DNA of 64,000 nucleotides. It comes from Ciona intestinalis (lineage: Eukaryota; Chordata; Ascidiacea; Phlebobranchia; Cionidae). Positions 9,754 to 22,193 of this stretch are shown in pieces. Every line of letters starts with the position of its first letter. The first letter of the stretch is position 1. The notes beneath the pieces are model-generated. The model worked only from the letters and a program-made list of their open reading frames with translations, was not told where the DNA came from and did no database searches. The stretch covers positions 3,760,061 to 3,824,060 of the forward strand of contig NC_020173.2 of the NCBI RefSeq assembly GCF_000224145.3, in the 5' to 3' direction. The position numbers and the translations under genes were made by a program.

Positions 9754-11249
9754 TGTCTCCTATTTTTGAAATTTAGAAGAACAACATTGTTTTAGCTGTG
9801 ATCACGTAACAAACTATTTAAGTAGCTCATAAAAATGTTCGGCGTGCGCTAAGCGACCCAACTACAAGTCAGTAGCTGGTAATTATCTGCGTTTTAGATC
9901 GCGTTGTACTCTACTTAGATTATTACAACCAGTTTTTATAATAGCAGAGTTAATTGTAGTATAATTTCACCCCTTTTAGTTGAGTTATATGTTTTGCGAA
10001 TGGCAAACTAAAACCAACCCCATTTTGTAGGTTTACGACTGTACTTGAAGATAGCAGTGTGTATATTGTACATGATAAATCACATTACCTTTCGTTTCCG
10101 TCGAAAAGAATGTGAATTGCAGATAAACATCAGGCTGACAGCCAATAAGCAAATTCTTGTCTCAATTTCCCCCATTTTATTGCGCTGTAGCCAATAACTG
10201 TTCGCATGCTGTGCTTGCTTAGCCGACGGGCAATTCGTTCTACTTGACCTTTTTCCTGTTGCGCGTCTAAAAAGTAAATTTTACTCGCATTGGCAACATA
10301 ACGAACAATCGCTTTAGTGTCAACAGAGGCATCGTCGCGTAAAAGGGGCTATTTTTAAGATCTGAAAAACCGCCCATTAATTGACCAAGCCACTTCAGTG
10401 TACACGTTAGTCGACAAGCTGAAAACACCGAAGAGTTCACGATATGGCCTTAATGGATGCGTGGGCACATATAGCGCGAGTGTCAGGTGAAAGTAAAACC
10501 CGAAATCAAGAAACGAAGATGGTTATTTCCAAAATACCAATTCAAATTTAAAGAAGAGTCATTTATATGACGGAAGGGCAATTAGGACTTAATTCTTGGG
10601 AACCGTAGGTACTTGTGACGCAGTGACACCGCATTTAAACGGAAGGGTAAACAACTGCCCAATAAACAGGTTTAATTGCTGTAAAGTTCGACTTGGCGAC
10701 CTAAGATTTGCCTCATTCGGGACAGTCAGTACGTATCGTATTATGTACCAGTAAAAGCTCTAATGACGCAGTTCTATTATAAGATGTATATATACGACAC
10801 GCGTGTAATTCCGAATCTGTTTGTTTTCTTTTACCCGTCGCGCTTAACCAGACGCAATTCGTAGTCATTCAGTTTTCAAAAGTCACGACTACGCTTGCTT
10901 GGCCAGTTAGTATCCTTAAGCTAGAAACTTGCGGTCCGTTCAATATTATAGGTTAACGTCGCTTGAGGATAAAGGCAGCGGTTGAGAAATTATTACAGTA
11001 GTGATTCTGGCGTAGGCCTACCGGTTTAAGATTTGAAATGTAGTTAGTTTGGTTTGTAGGTAGTTATTAGTGCTGGTAATAACTACGTTGTTAATAGAAT
11101 ATTATACAGTAGATATGAGAAAGAGAAAGGGAAAGCGACAGTACTTGACCTTGCACAGCGTTGTACTTGTTCCATGATCATGTAAACACAGCCGTTCGGA
11201 TTAAGGATTATAGAAAGATTAAACGTGTAAAAATTTTAAAACTGTTATC

Positions 11250-11480
11250 ACAAATGCAACACTTTAATACTGTGTATTTTTTGTATGTAATATAATCTCA
11301 ACTTTTATTACAAATGCAGTACTTCAATAATGTGTAATTTTTGTACGTAAAATGGTCTAATTTTTTATTAGTAGCGCAATAATTGGATATACTGTGTTAT
11401 GTTACTGTGAAATGTTTAGAAAATTTTAATATGCAGGACAGTACGCCAATAACTATTTTTGTAAATTTAGAAGTTTTGTA
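11250..11480. repeat. 60-bp-period tandem repeat, about 3.8 degenerate copies
   Basis: Units start near 11250 (ACAAATGCAACACTTTAATA), 11310 (ACAAATGCAGTACTTCAATA), 11370 (AGTAGCGCAATAATTGGATA) and about 11430. Each unit ends in a T-rich TTTTTGTA..GTAA..T block. The first two copies are clearly similar and later ones decay. The array lies 290-520 bases upstream of the start codon at 11768. Confidence 0.7.
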
Positions 11481-11767
11481 TTAGGGTAGCTTTTAGGAAA
11501 CTGAAGTACCGTGGAACTATATACAAGTTTTGCATTCTGTTGGTGCGATGTACTTTCAAAAGTTTCAAGAGGTATGTGTTCTAATCTAAGTATCGGAAGT
11601 TACCGTTTATAATTAATTACAAAGAAACACCCCAGGTCAAAACTTCCTATAAACAATAAGCGTTTATGTGTTGATAGGTGATTAAACTAAACTTGTTTCT
11701 TTTAGGTGGAGTCTAATTGACCTGTCAATCAAGATTTGAAACTGGGGAGAATTAGCAATTATAACGG

Positions 11768-14700
11768 ATGGAAGAAACAAGTTTGGACCGGAATGAACTT
11801 GACCAACAGAATGCTGAAGTAAGAACGTTAACTCGAAATACGAATGTTGAGACGAATATGAAGGAAGCTGAAACGGCTGAAGTCCCTGTAATACGGGATG
11901 ATAAAGACGACGAAATGAATTTGAAAGTTGAAGAGTATTTGCTACAATTGGATAATGATGACGATTACAGTGACGTGTTATGGGAGGTAAGAAGTGCGGA
12001 GTCATTTTCTGTGGACGAAAATTCGGATGAAGATTCGTTCCCGATCACAACACGTTCGTGTAGGTTGCTTACGAAAGATGACGCGCTATCGTACTCAAGA
12101 AAATCGCTGGTGGACAGTACCTTGCAGTCAATTCCCGAAACAACCGTTTGCCCTGAAGCACCGGGTAATGCCGGTAACACAGATCGAGAAGAAAAGGGAA
12201 TTGGACCGAATACCGTGGAGGATTCTGGAACCGAGTCAAGTAAACGTCCGTCTGGGTCAGTCAAGTCTGACAATGATATCAAACAAAACAAACTTTCAGC
12301 TGAAGTTGAAGTTGAAAAAGAATTTACCGCTGAAAAGGTTCCAGACGAAAATCCAAGCATTGCTCGAGGCAATGAAACTCAACCAACAGCAAGCAAGTAC
12401 AATGGACAAGATAAATGTACGCGTACGTGTTCCAACGATACGTCGCAATCCGTATCGTCCAGATCGGCAATTTCCGTGTCAGATATTCCCAATAAAAAAA
12501 ATCGACGGAAACATGTTTCGGCCGTAGCGTCCACAGACACTGACTCGACTTCTGTCTCTGGAAAAGCATCGAAACGAAAAGTTTTGCGCAACTTTAGCGA
12601 ACGTTCAGTGTCTTCGCTGGTACGTTTTTTCGATAAGCGAAAGCGTGGCATCAAAAAGCGTTTCTCTATACGAAAAGTCGTGGACCTTGGGCGACTTAAA
12701 ACATCCGAAACGCAAACTCAGATGGACGCGACAAACGTTTCGGAAGACCAGTCTCCAAACAAGGACACAGCCACGACAAACCTGCCGCAAACGAATGCAA
12801 TCGACCTCGGGGCGGTTCAGAACGACGCTATCAATACAACGAACGACGAATCACTTACAAACAGCAACAAATTTTCGTTTCCGTGTCAAAATTCCGACAC
12901 CTCACTTTCCCCCCTGTCGTCCCCAAGTTCAAGTCGGAGTGACGTGGTATGTTATGAGCCAATATATCCACAGCTTAGCTTACAAGAAGTGACACAAACT
13001 TTTAATACGCTTTCGACGACAGACACCCCCGTAGTAGCCGTAGCGGAAGGTACTGCGCTTCAAAACGGGGACTGTGCCTGTGCATGCAACGAAAAAGATT
13101 CAAATATTAAACCACCAGCTCCAAAAGTGGAAATAGAACCACCAGCTCCCAAATTTGAAACAGAAACTGATACAAACATTAAAGTACAACCGTCTGATGC
13201 GTCAGATTCCTCAGTACCTATACAACAGGAGCCTGTGGCGATGGAAATCCCCCCGCCACCACTCACGCCACCATTTAAAACCATGGCTCCTGACGCCACG
13301 CCAGATTATATCACGCCACAGATTGACACTAAACCTATTTCCACAACACCACATGATGAAAGCGCCCGACTCTCCCCAGAGGTACAGGACTACTCTGTAG
13401 ACACCGGATTTGAATCAGAGGAATCTATAGACTCTGGTTGTCCTATCGTAACTCCGAAGTTGGAGAAGACAAAAACTGAAATCATCGTCGATGTCCATCG
13501 ACCTTCCTCTGCTATAGAAGCTCCAAAAAATAAATCTGTAAAAGTAGCTCCAGTTGAACCTTCCAAACCAACGCCAGCGGTAAATACTGAAGTTCCAAAG
13601 AAATGCAGCAAAAAGTTGCATCGCCCACGACATATAGAAACACAAACACACACAGAAGACGTGAAACATAATCCTCGCAATCTTCGACAGCAGCAAGAAC
13701 GTCGCAAAACTCCAAACTCCCTCGCCTCATCGACCCGAAACTCCGTTGAATATGATGATGAAACTTTGCAACAGTTGTTCACAAAAGAAAAAGCCTTAAC
13801 TGTTCAAACCATGCCAGATGAAATCTTCGGGCCGCAAGATTATGCCATGACGGTTTATCAGCCACATCTAGCTGTGGGTAACCCGCAATTTATGCATCCG
13901 GGTATGCTAATGCCAAACGGACAGCAACATTTCGATCCAGGAATTTATCACCGACAACAATTCCAGTCTCCATATGATATACCCCAAAGACCTAGCTTTA
14001 TTGAACCGAGACCACAAGAGCCTATGAGAATGCAGGATCCGTATGCGTTCCACGCACCCCCTCCAAACGCTTACATGCCCCCACCCCCACAATTCCACCC
14101 TGCTTTTCCTCCCCGAATGCAGCCGATGTTTGTTCGCAACCCTCCGCCATTTAACCCCCGGTTCGAGCAATACCAACACCATCAGCACGGCCCACGCGAA
14201 CCGCCACACCGACCGCCATTTATGGAACACATCGAAATGCCACAACCTAGGCCACAACGCATGCGAATGCCGCCTGAGGATGCGAACTCTGAAACTTACA
14301 TGCGTACATGGATGAATGAAATTGAGAATAACTGTGATCGACTGGTAATGGACGTCAGTCCAGGTTTTAAGCAAAATTTTATCCCCGAGCGTTTTCCGCC
14401 TCCACGGAGAGTTAGTTTCGGCGAAGATTTAGTTCACGAAGACTACAACGGTGAAGAAGCGCACGAGCCCGATGTATATGATCTTTACCACAACCAGTAT
14501 CTACCTCAAACCGACCGCAGCAACTTAGCATTCGGTCCAGTCATAGAAAGACGTGGGCGTCCAGGACTAAATAGGCGAGTCAGCGCAAAACGTAATCGAC
14601 CATCGTTTGAGCAACAAAAGTTCGACGAACACAAGATGAACGCACCCGAAACGTATGACGACTTTGTTCAAAGGTTGTCGCGAGAGTTACGGAACCCTGA

Positions 14701-15745
14701 TCTTGGTTTACACGAATACAACTTTCGGTGTGATATCATGACTTGTATAAACCGGTTACAACCAGTTGTGAGGTGGAATGTACTCTTCCAGTTTTACGAA
14801 GAAGCAATGTCAAGGTACGTCACTTTAACTTTAGTCCACAGATATGTATGTACAATCATACAGTGTGTTGTTAACTTTTTAATATAACCCAAACTACAGC
14901 TTGACAAAAACGTCAATCTAAAATGTGGTTACGAAACAATATAAGTATAAAGAAGTACAGTGGCTTACTGGCAGCATTTTTGATACCAAGCAATTTGTTT
15001 TAGGTTCGAGAGAATTCTGATGTCTAATTTAAGTCCGGTGAACAAGGAGAAGGAATGGAAAATGATGTTAGACAGAATGGTCGATGATATTCATTATTTT
15101 AATGTGGTGAGTTCACGTTTTGGGCCAGGCACTCACTGCTGTCTATATTTATATACTTTACTGCATTATTAGCATATAGGCTAGCAAGGCCACTAGCCAG
15201 CAGTGACTTTCTTAAGCGAATATTGCGCAAGTTAAAGAATAACCGTAATAACGGTTTACTTAAATGAGAATTATGATGCTATTGTAGAGTGGGGTAAGAT
15301 GGGACATGAATTCAATCTATAAACTTGTCCTGAATTTGTACTACACAAAGAATATTTACATAATACACATTAGGTTTTACCCCAGCCTACTATATAAAAA
15401 TGCGTGGGCGAAAAATAATTCAATACATGGTGTAGCCTATACACGGCTCTGATAAGGCTTAGTGGAAGATTTAACCTTAAACTTCAAGACAACCTTAAAC
15501 CGTTGTCATATTAATATGTCATTCAATACTATCGCTATAGAACCTCAAAATTAGAACAGCTAGTCCATAAGAGAAACGTGCTCAAATGTAAATAATACTC
15601 GCCAAAATCAAGATAGTACCTGTAATAAAACACAGCTTACTTGAAAATGTAACTTCTTTTTGTTCCTACGTAGGAATTGTCGCCACGTGATACCCGAAGA
15701 CCATCCATGACGTCAGGTATTGAACCAAGATACCCTTCTAGATAA
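11768..15745 (+). CDS. Large, mostly disordered protein with RVSF motif; family not recognised
   Basis: Three coding exons, 11768-14814, 15004-15106 and 15674-15745; phases close and give 1073 residues. The first exon is 3.0 kb. N-terminal 400 residues: acidic and Ser/Thr-rich, with one basic patch (about 255-305, KRKRGIKKRFSIRK) that could be a nuclear localisation signal. Middle: Pro/Thr/Glu-rich. Residues about 700-870: Pro/Met/Gln/His-rich low complexity. RVSF at residues 881-884 in the context PPRRVSFGEDL fits the PP1-docking RVxF pattern, with basic residues before and acidic after. The last 115 residues (ETYDDFVQRLSREL..., FQFYEEAMSRFERILMSNL) are the only part that looks folded, with several amphipathic helices. 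I do not recognise the family. A splice acceptor ends at 11705, so the 5' UTR may be cis- or trans-spliced. Intron 2 holds an internally deleted MITE. Confidence 0.75.
15282..15394 (+). mobile_element. TATAGTAGGG-type MITE, copy 6 (internally shortened)
   Basis: Only 113 bp. The GTAGAGTGGGGTAAGATGGG left end and the TTTTACCCCAGCCTACTATA right end remain, while the middle is shortened and diverged. It lies in intron 2 of the disordered-protein gene. Confidence 0.65.
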
Positions 15746-16509
15746 AAGTTATGGAATTACCGTTTAACAATACACAGCATATGCAAGTCTTACCTCAAAA
15801 TAACGAAAAGCTGAACGCAAACAAGGAGAGAGTTTTGAGAAATCCTTTCGTACAATGTTCGAACTGTTCTTATTATTGCAGTTTTTATGTTTTAATATTT
15901 CCACGTCAAGTTTACATAGACTACTGTGGGAAAAATGGGGCATCTTTAGCACATAATGTTCAAATATCCTGATTGTGTTTTAAACATTTAATAACGATCT
16001 ATAGAAGTGGCAAGAATACGATTTTGTAGTTCTCTTCTTTGTTTACTACCAAATAGGACGAGAAAATAAAACGAAAAGGTGTTCCATCTTCCCCCACCCT
16101 ACTATATACCATACTTGCAACTCATGGACTCGTACGCATTTGCTGTTTACAATCCATTTTCAAATCTTGTTTTTTTATATAGCAGTATTGTTGTTTTGAT
16201 CACGTTTATGCAATGTGAGTAAAAATTAGGATTATGCTTAACGTTTATTGCACATGTAGGTTATAATATAAGAATTTAAAAATCACTTGTTCTGCTCAGA
16301 CAGCGTTTCGACCGCGGCTCAATTATTTTATGAACCATAAACGATAAGTATAATAATATAGTGAAACGAAATGATCGAACTGTTTCGCTCGCGAAGACGC
16401 TGTGGCCCTACGATCGTGTCGTCATTAATGACGTAATCAAATGAAATCAGGATGCACAACACGTGAAAGTAATATCGTGAGTGAAAAAATACCACACAAC
16501 AGTGTAACA
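15746..16509. other. Convergent 3' flanks with a MITE
   Basis: Between the disordered-protein gene (plus) and DENND10 (minus). It holds MITE copy 7. Short open frames on either strand show no family resemblance. Confidence 0.5.
15918..16106 (+). mobile_element. TATAGTAGGG-type MITE, copy 7
   Basis: The left end is degraded (TACTGTGGGAAAAATGGGGC). Core AGCACATAATGTTCAAATAT and the well-kept right end CCATCTTCCCCCACCCTACT are present. Confidence 0.85.
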
Positions 16510-19474
16510 CTAATCAAATTCAAGCAATTGCTCAGAAATGGCAAGGTTGATCAAAAATCCTGTGGTGGTGGTGTGAAAGTTTTTAGACCTAACATCTTCA
16601 GGTTTGATGATAGTTTTTCCAGCGCCGGTCTCAGACCCAAGAGAGCGAAGCTTGTCCAGCAGCTCTGTGGTTTTCTCATCAATCCCCTAATACAGAGATG
16701 GAAGAATTAGGTAAAACAAATTTCGAGCATGGTAACTCGTAAGCATGCATGAGGTGTATGAAACAGAACACCTGTGTATAACAACTTTTAATGCCCTTTA
16801 CGGATAAAACAAGTTTAAGTTATTCATTCATGTCTACATTATGATGGTTTGTAATCTTATTGTTACCATGATGAGCTGTTTGTTTGAGGAAGATTCATTT
16901 TCACAGATTTCCAACATTTTCTTCGCAATGTCTTTATGCAGCTTTCCCATAGTCAGTGATTCTGCAATAAACATATTATTTGCTGTATAATTACTTTACA
17001 AAGCATGAGTGACAACTGGATGTGAAATTAGGATTAAGGTTTAGCCAAAGAACAAATATTCACCCACAAAGTAACATACATGGTAACTCAAAAGCTGGCA
17101 CGAGGTGTATGAACACCCGTGTTATAATGACTGTCGTTTTCCGGCCACGCCAGGATAAAGCAAGTTACATTCATTTCTTCAACCAGTATATGGGTAATAA
17201 ATGAATATATGGGTAATAAATGAACCTACACCTATTTTAACTGCAAATACTAATTTCCATGAGAAACTTATACCTTTAGCATGAGGTGATACAGTTATAG
17301 TTTTAGCTGGTACATTTGCATAAATATCATAATCTTCTTGTTTCAGTAAATCTTCCTCTGTAGTTCCAACAATAAAGTGAGGCAGTTTGAGCAATGCAGT
17401 AAGCTCCTGTTCCTTGTCATGCACCCATGGGTATAAGCAGTTCCAATCTTGTCTATGCCAGACAAATGCTGGCAGAGCTCTGTACAAGAAATAAAAAAAA
17501 ACTTTTTTTTGCAAAATTCGTCATTAAGCGGGTTTTATACAAACATTTGAAAACTGTAGGTTAAGCAATTAATTTTGATAAAAAAATGTCAAGGTTAAAA
17601 AATACCAGACACAACATTTTCGAACCAATAGATAGTTTAATGATGTTACAACCATGTGATAAACAGGCAAAACGCATCAACTGATCAATTTCTCACCTTG
17701 TTATTTCAAGTAGAAGTTCCAACTTATTATGATAAACTAATACTTTCTTTTTGAGCAAGATTGCAGTGTACAGAATGATCGATTGGATTTCAAACACGTT
17801 GATTACATCTAAACGACAAAATAAAATAATCAAAGCAAAAAACAATATAAGAAAATAATCAAATTCTCTATCTCTTGACAGGATAGCAAAAAATTCTACA
17901 GACATTCTAGTGGGTGGCAAAATGGTTAGCGCGTCTGACTCTAACACATAGCTTATGAGTTCAAGGCTCGTGATTGCTACCCCTTGTAGGGTATGTGTCC
18001 ACTTGAAGACAATTGCTCTAACTAACCCAGTGGTCACTATTGTGTTATCCAAATTATCAGCAACAAATAAAAATAAAAAATTACTCACACTGACAAAGTA
18101 ACATACTTGGTAACTCATAAGCTGGCACGAGGTGTATGAAACTCGTTTTCCAGCCATGTGAGGATAAAGCAGAATACATTCAAATATAAGATATCACAAC
18201 CTTTTAAGGATGCAGCAGTGTAGGCTTTTTCCTGCGAAAAACTCTGTACTTTAAACACTCCATTGCTGTTACTGTGGCACAAGCCTTTAGTAACGATCAT
18301 GAGATATTGCTCCAATATTCGGACAGGGTTCCCACTTTCTTCATAGAACTTGCTTAGTATTCGAGTAAGAACAGCATATTTTTCTGGGTTGAAATCGCTG
18401 GCCAGAAGCACAATGGAAAAATATGCGACCTGTAAAAGTAAGTCACCTATTTAAACAGTAAGTGTATTGTTTTGGATAAAGCAGTTGTTCTGATATAATT
18501 AGGCCCTTTAAGTAGTATGCAAACATCATTTATTTGTATATAGGCCTAATACTAAAAACTAAGTGACTAGAACTTAATTTCTTGTTTAGTATCCAGATGT
18601 TTACAAAAAACATGCTCAATGCCAAAAATACAATAAAACAACATTGTAATTTGGTAATTAAAAATTTTATGTTTAAATAAAATTGTAGTATGAAAATAAT
18701 AAAATACATGACATACTGTATTATTTATATACAGATTACAGATACGATAACATATATCTGTATAATAACATATATTTGTACCGATTTAAGAGGTGTTGGT
18801 TCACTTGGTGCAGCAGTAAATATATAATACCATTGTTTCATATAATGGCTAAATACAAATGGAATTATTTTGCTCGCATCAGGTTTTTCATTCCAACTCA
18901 AGCAGCATTTACTCAGTGCATATTGTTTCTCATCTTGGGTAAGTGAAGGATAAGTCCATGTCCACATTAAACCATTATCTTGGTCTTTTTCTGAAAAAAT
19001 CATGCATACAGTTAGGAAACAGGTATAAAAAAAAACAGTTTTTATAGCAGCTTTGAAAACTCATGTGATTAGATACGATGAGACCCATTAGTTATAGTAC
19101 TATTTATACCAATTTCAAATATTTATATAATTTAGTGCAATAGCCCAGTGGTTAGAGCATTTGTATTGTAATATAGATATACCAGATTCAGTGCTTATTT
19201 TATTGTGGCCTAATGTGTTCTTCGGTAAGCCACATAACACCAACGGTCATTGCTTTAACCGAAAAATATTCACTAATGGCTTGTTTAAATATTCATTCAT
19301 ATAAAATATTTATATACCAAGTCATATCCTTGGTAACTGATAAGAAACAGAAGGGTATAGAAAAGAGACTCGGGTTATAACAAAAAAATGACCGTCAATG
19401 TGAGAATACCCAAGTTACTTCATTTATATTTTCTTACCAACAATCCCAACAGCTCTTAGTGAGGTGAGCTCCAT
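16510..19474 (-). CDS. DENND10: DENN domain-containing protein 10 (FAM45)
   Basis: Seven exons in transcription order: 19474-19438, 18990-18782, 18429-18201, 17808-17697, 17479-17274, 16961-16867 and 16686-16510. Phases close to give 354 residues (human 357). Blocks matching the human protein include GIVEKDQDNGLMWTWTYPS, ASDFNPEKYAVLTRIL, LLKKKVLVYHNKLE, LPAFVWHRQDW and MGKLHKDI. DENND10 is an unusual, short DENN protein tied to late endosome and Rab27 trafficking. Introns 3 and 5-6 carry tRNA-headed SINE sequence or its tail. The start codon lies 296 bases after the LRWD1 stop on the same strand. Confidence 0.95.
16728..16838 (+). mobile_element. SINE 3' fragment
   Basis: Diverged tail module (GGTAACTCGTAAGCATGCATGAGGTGTATGAA... 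to TTATTCATTCATG) in DENND10 intron 6. The tRNA-like head is missing. Confidence 0.55.
17066..17176 (+). mobile_element. SINE 3' fragment
   Basis: Tail module: GTAACTCAAAAGCTGGCACG, GTGTATGAACACCCGTGTTA, TGACTGTCGTTTTCCGGCCA, then AAGCAAGTTACATTCATT. It lies in DENND10 intron 5. A 19-base tandem duplication (TATATGGGTAATAAATGAA, twice) follows at about 17187-17224. Confidence 0.7.
17910..18186 (+). mobile_element. tRNA-derived SINE, full-length type
   Basis: The head resembles a tRNA promoter: GTGGCAAAATGGTTAGCGCG (A box-like) and GAGTTCAAGGCTCG (B box-like). An unrelated body follows, then the shared tail module GTAACTCATAAGCTGGCACG / GTGTATGAAACTCG / GGATAAAGC / TACATTCAA. It lies in DENND10 intron 3, in the antisense direction to the gene. 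Confidence 0.75.
19137..19432 (+). mobile_element. tRNA-derived SINE, diverged full-length type
   Basis: Head TAGCCCAGTGGTTAGAGCAT (A box-like), then a body, then a degraded tail (CTTGGTAACTGATAAGAAAC, GTTACTTCATTTATA). It lies in DENND10 intron 1 and ends close to the exon 1 donor. Confidence 0.6.
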
Positions 19475-19769
19475 GTTTAGATTACCACTTCAAGAAGAAA
19501 AGTTCAACAGATTTTAATCACACTCACATAGTTCTAAGAAGAAAGAAATAGGAAGTGAAATAAAAAAACACCTTGCTAAAAACAAAAACGGTACAAAAAA
19601 AAAAAACTGTTAAAAACTGAATGTTGTAAAACGAAATAAAATTCATGATAAAAAGGCACAAAATGCGAGTAAAACAACAAACTGTTGCAAATAAACCTTA
19701 AAACACAAGAACATTGCGAACCCATACATTATAAAATATCATAAATGACATAATGATATCACAATTGCG

Positions 19770-21891
19770 TCATTCAACTTTTTTGTAGATTCCAACCAGA
19801 TTTGTGTCGGCTGTTACCACAATAAAGGTCATGTCGGAATTACAGGAAATATCATTATATATTGTCCCCTTTTTAAACTTTAAAAGCAAGTCGCCACTCG
19901 TGTTGGTGCATTTTGGAAAGGGTATAATTCGGGAAGGTTCTGTTATTTTATCCGGGACAATTGCTTTGGATTTCTTAGCTTTGTAGGAAGAGGTTTCTTC
20001 AAGGGCGTCAGATAAATTATAAATCCAGATATTACCAACTTCATCACCGGAAATAATTGAACATTTTGGCACACAAGCTGCCATGTTTATAAAGCATTGC
20101 TTTGTGTTGGACCATTTTAATTCTTTAAACACTGGTACAGTGATTACGCTCACTTTGTTGCCTTTTGTTGCTTTTAATTTAGGCTCAACATCAGAGAACT
20201 TCCAGAGAAAGATACAGCCTTGTTGGGATACCTTAGTAGCAAGCATATCATCAGTTAACATTGCCAAGGCATCTACCATTGATTCCTCCATTTTTGTTCC
20301 TGGAAATCTTAGCTCAGATAGATTATCATTGATTATAACAGAAGATCTGCCCCTTGGAAACGTTTTCATTATATCATTTGATTTCCAACAATACAACCCA
20401 TATTCGCTTGCACAGAGAAGATACCCACCAATAGGGGGAATGCAGAATTTAAGTGGTGTTGCATCAATCCCTACAAATCGCATCAACTTCTTCCACGAGA
20501 ATTTATATTCAGGTATAGTAGGGACATCTATATCTATCATATAAACGTTTCCTTTTTTATCCCCTGTTAACAAATGCGTAGGGCAATATGGAGAGAACAT
20601 CACTGTTTGAATCGGAGATGAATGAGCATTAATGCGGCCATAACACAAGCCTTGTTTAGGGTGGAGTAAATGAATAAAGCCCAAGCAACCAGCAGCCACA
20701 AGAATATTACTCTTGTGTTTATTTATATTTAATGTAGACCAAGCGACGACGTAGAATTCTTCATTTTTTTGTTGAAATCGCATTTGCACTTTCGCCGTTG
20801 TGCATTCAGTGATGCATACCGTGTCCCCGCCACACGTTGCAACAAGATTTGTTGTTTTAGATTTTTCTTCGATGTCAGGTTCAAATGAGCAGCACCACAC
20901 CTATAAACAGTTCAACATTAATTTGGGCAAAAATAAATATTAAAAAACAAACCAAAGGGATATTAAAATAATTTTTTGGTAAAAGCAACACAAATAACTC
21001 TCTATAAATAAACAAATAAAAGATTCTTACTTGTGTTGAAAAGTCACTTGAACCATTATCTTTACTATGGCACTGAAGAAATGAAAAAGGAGAAAAGACA
21101 TCTCCACAAGTTTCTTCAGTATGTCGATTCTTTGCTTTTCTAGTTAGCTTCTTTTCAGATTTGACTGCAGGATTTTCCTCAGAGCTTGATGTATCATCTA
21201 CTATTTCCAGCAGTAGATTACTACCAGGGCATTCAATTTTAAACAACACAAGTTCTTTTGCAATTGCTTCAATTCTCCAAAGGCGATACCCTTTTAGAGA
21301 ATTAGGTCCATAATGTACTTTTGCTTTGGCACGCTGTACAAATTCGTTCTGCAACTTCAAGACATCTTTTTCAGTTGAATCATCAGGAATATTGTCGGCA
21401 AATTCTTTTTTCCAAAGATTGTTAATTCGAACTATCAACTTCTTTGTGAAAGTCTCTCGTAATTTGTCGCTCTCTTCTAAACCCTTTCGATCCAAGCGGT
21501 TTAAATTTTCCAGCAGGAATGTAATCTTATATCGATCGTCTACAGTCAGGCCAATGTTCCCAAATATATCAAGATCAATCAGACCTGGAAACCTTTTTAC
21601 CCATTCCACAGAAGCAACTCGATTATTCGAAATATCCAGGTATTGCAGTTTTTTTAACACAATACCTTCCGGTATGCATGTTAACCGATTTCCTGACAAA
21701 TTTAGTTCAACTAGAGACGATAGCTTGTTCAAAACGTCAGGTCGCAAATCATCGTCGCATAATTCAAGCCCACACAGTCGCAAATCTTCTATTTGGTCGA
21801 GTTTTGCTACACCAGTTATTTTCAGAAGAAAAGTTTCGTCCAGACTTCCCTTCCACGCTGCGTATTTCTCCTCACTAGTTAATTCACACAT
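19770..21891 (-). CDS. LRWD1: Leucine-rich repeat and WD repeat protein 1 (ORC-associated)
   Basis: Two exons, 21891-21031 and 20900-19770, joined in phase 0 (..STQ/VWCCSFEPD..) to give 663 residues (human 647). The N-terminal part has leucine-rich repeats (LVELNLSGNRLTCIPEGI, LQYLDISNNRV, LIDLDIFGN). A charged linker and a C-terminal WD40 propeller follow (VATCGGDTVCITEC, FYVVAWSTLNINKHKSNILV, HLLTGDKKGNVYMIDI, IISGDEVGNIWIYNL), ending LVGIYKKVE. I chose MCELTSEEKYAAWK as the start. An upstream in-frame Met adds 16 hydrophobic residues with no counterpart. LRWD1/ORCA binds ORC and repressive histone marks and supports replication licensing in the nucleus. The start lies 302 bases from the divergent fibrinogen-like gene. 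Confidence 0.95.
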
Positions 21892-22193
21892 TTCTACACA
21901 ATATACTGCAATACAGTACCAATGAATAGAGTAGAACACGCTTTTTACCGCTACAACATGAACGCAACCGAAAACAAGCGAAATTCCCCAATGCGATTGT
22001 TTCTTTCATGAATGAACAACTAAGTGGGGAGAAAAGGTTTGCTCAGTATCTCATTTCAAAATTTCACCGTCGAGTCCAAAGTTTGGGGGATTTTTCCTCA
22101 CAATTGAATTGATTGTGACGCATTTACGATTGTAATTTATTTTGCTTGAAACTTTATTATACAGTGGTAAATACATATCCGGTACTTTTAAAA

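Larger units (their letters stand above)
7731..11767. other. Divergent intergenic region, repeat-rich
   Basis: About 4 kb between the clarin-like start codon (minus strand) and the disordered-protein start codon (plus strand). It contains three MITE copies (two abutting in inverted orientation) and a 60-bp-period tandem array at 11250-11480. A direct repeat of TATATCGAT occurs around 9318-9344. A TATA-like stretch lies near 10780-10805. A good splice acceptor (pyrimidine tract then TTTTAG) ends at 11705, so the downstream gene probably has a 5' UTR intron or a trans-splice site there. No coding exon is supported. Confidence 0.55.

Noticed and set aside
10443-10485. Possible upstream coding exon MALMDAWAHIARVSG with a GT donor
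   Set aside because: No downstream acceptor gives an open junction; joining to the acceptor ending at 11705 meets a stop at once.
12000-14400. Many long frames on both strands within the disordered-protein exon
   Set aside because: They are shadows of one long coding exon; none has its own domain or splice support.
16441-16710. 89-codon plus-strand frame
   Set aside because: It is the antisense shadow of DENND10 exon 7.
17910-17970. tRNA gene
   Set aside because: A-box and B-box words are present but the cloverleaf is not; the same head recurs attached to a common tail, so this is a SINE.
22146-22193. N-terminal extension of the fibrinogen-like protein
   Set aside because: The extended frame begins with TTG, not ATG. 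The first ATG is 22194, so I moved the start there.
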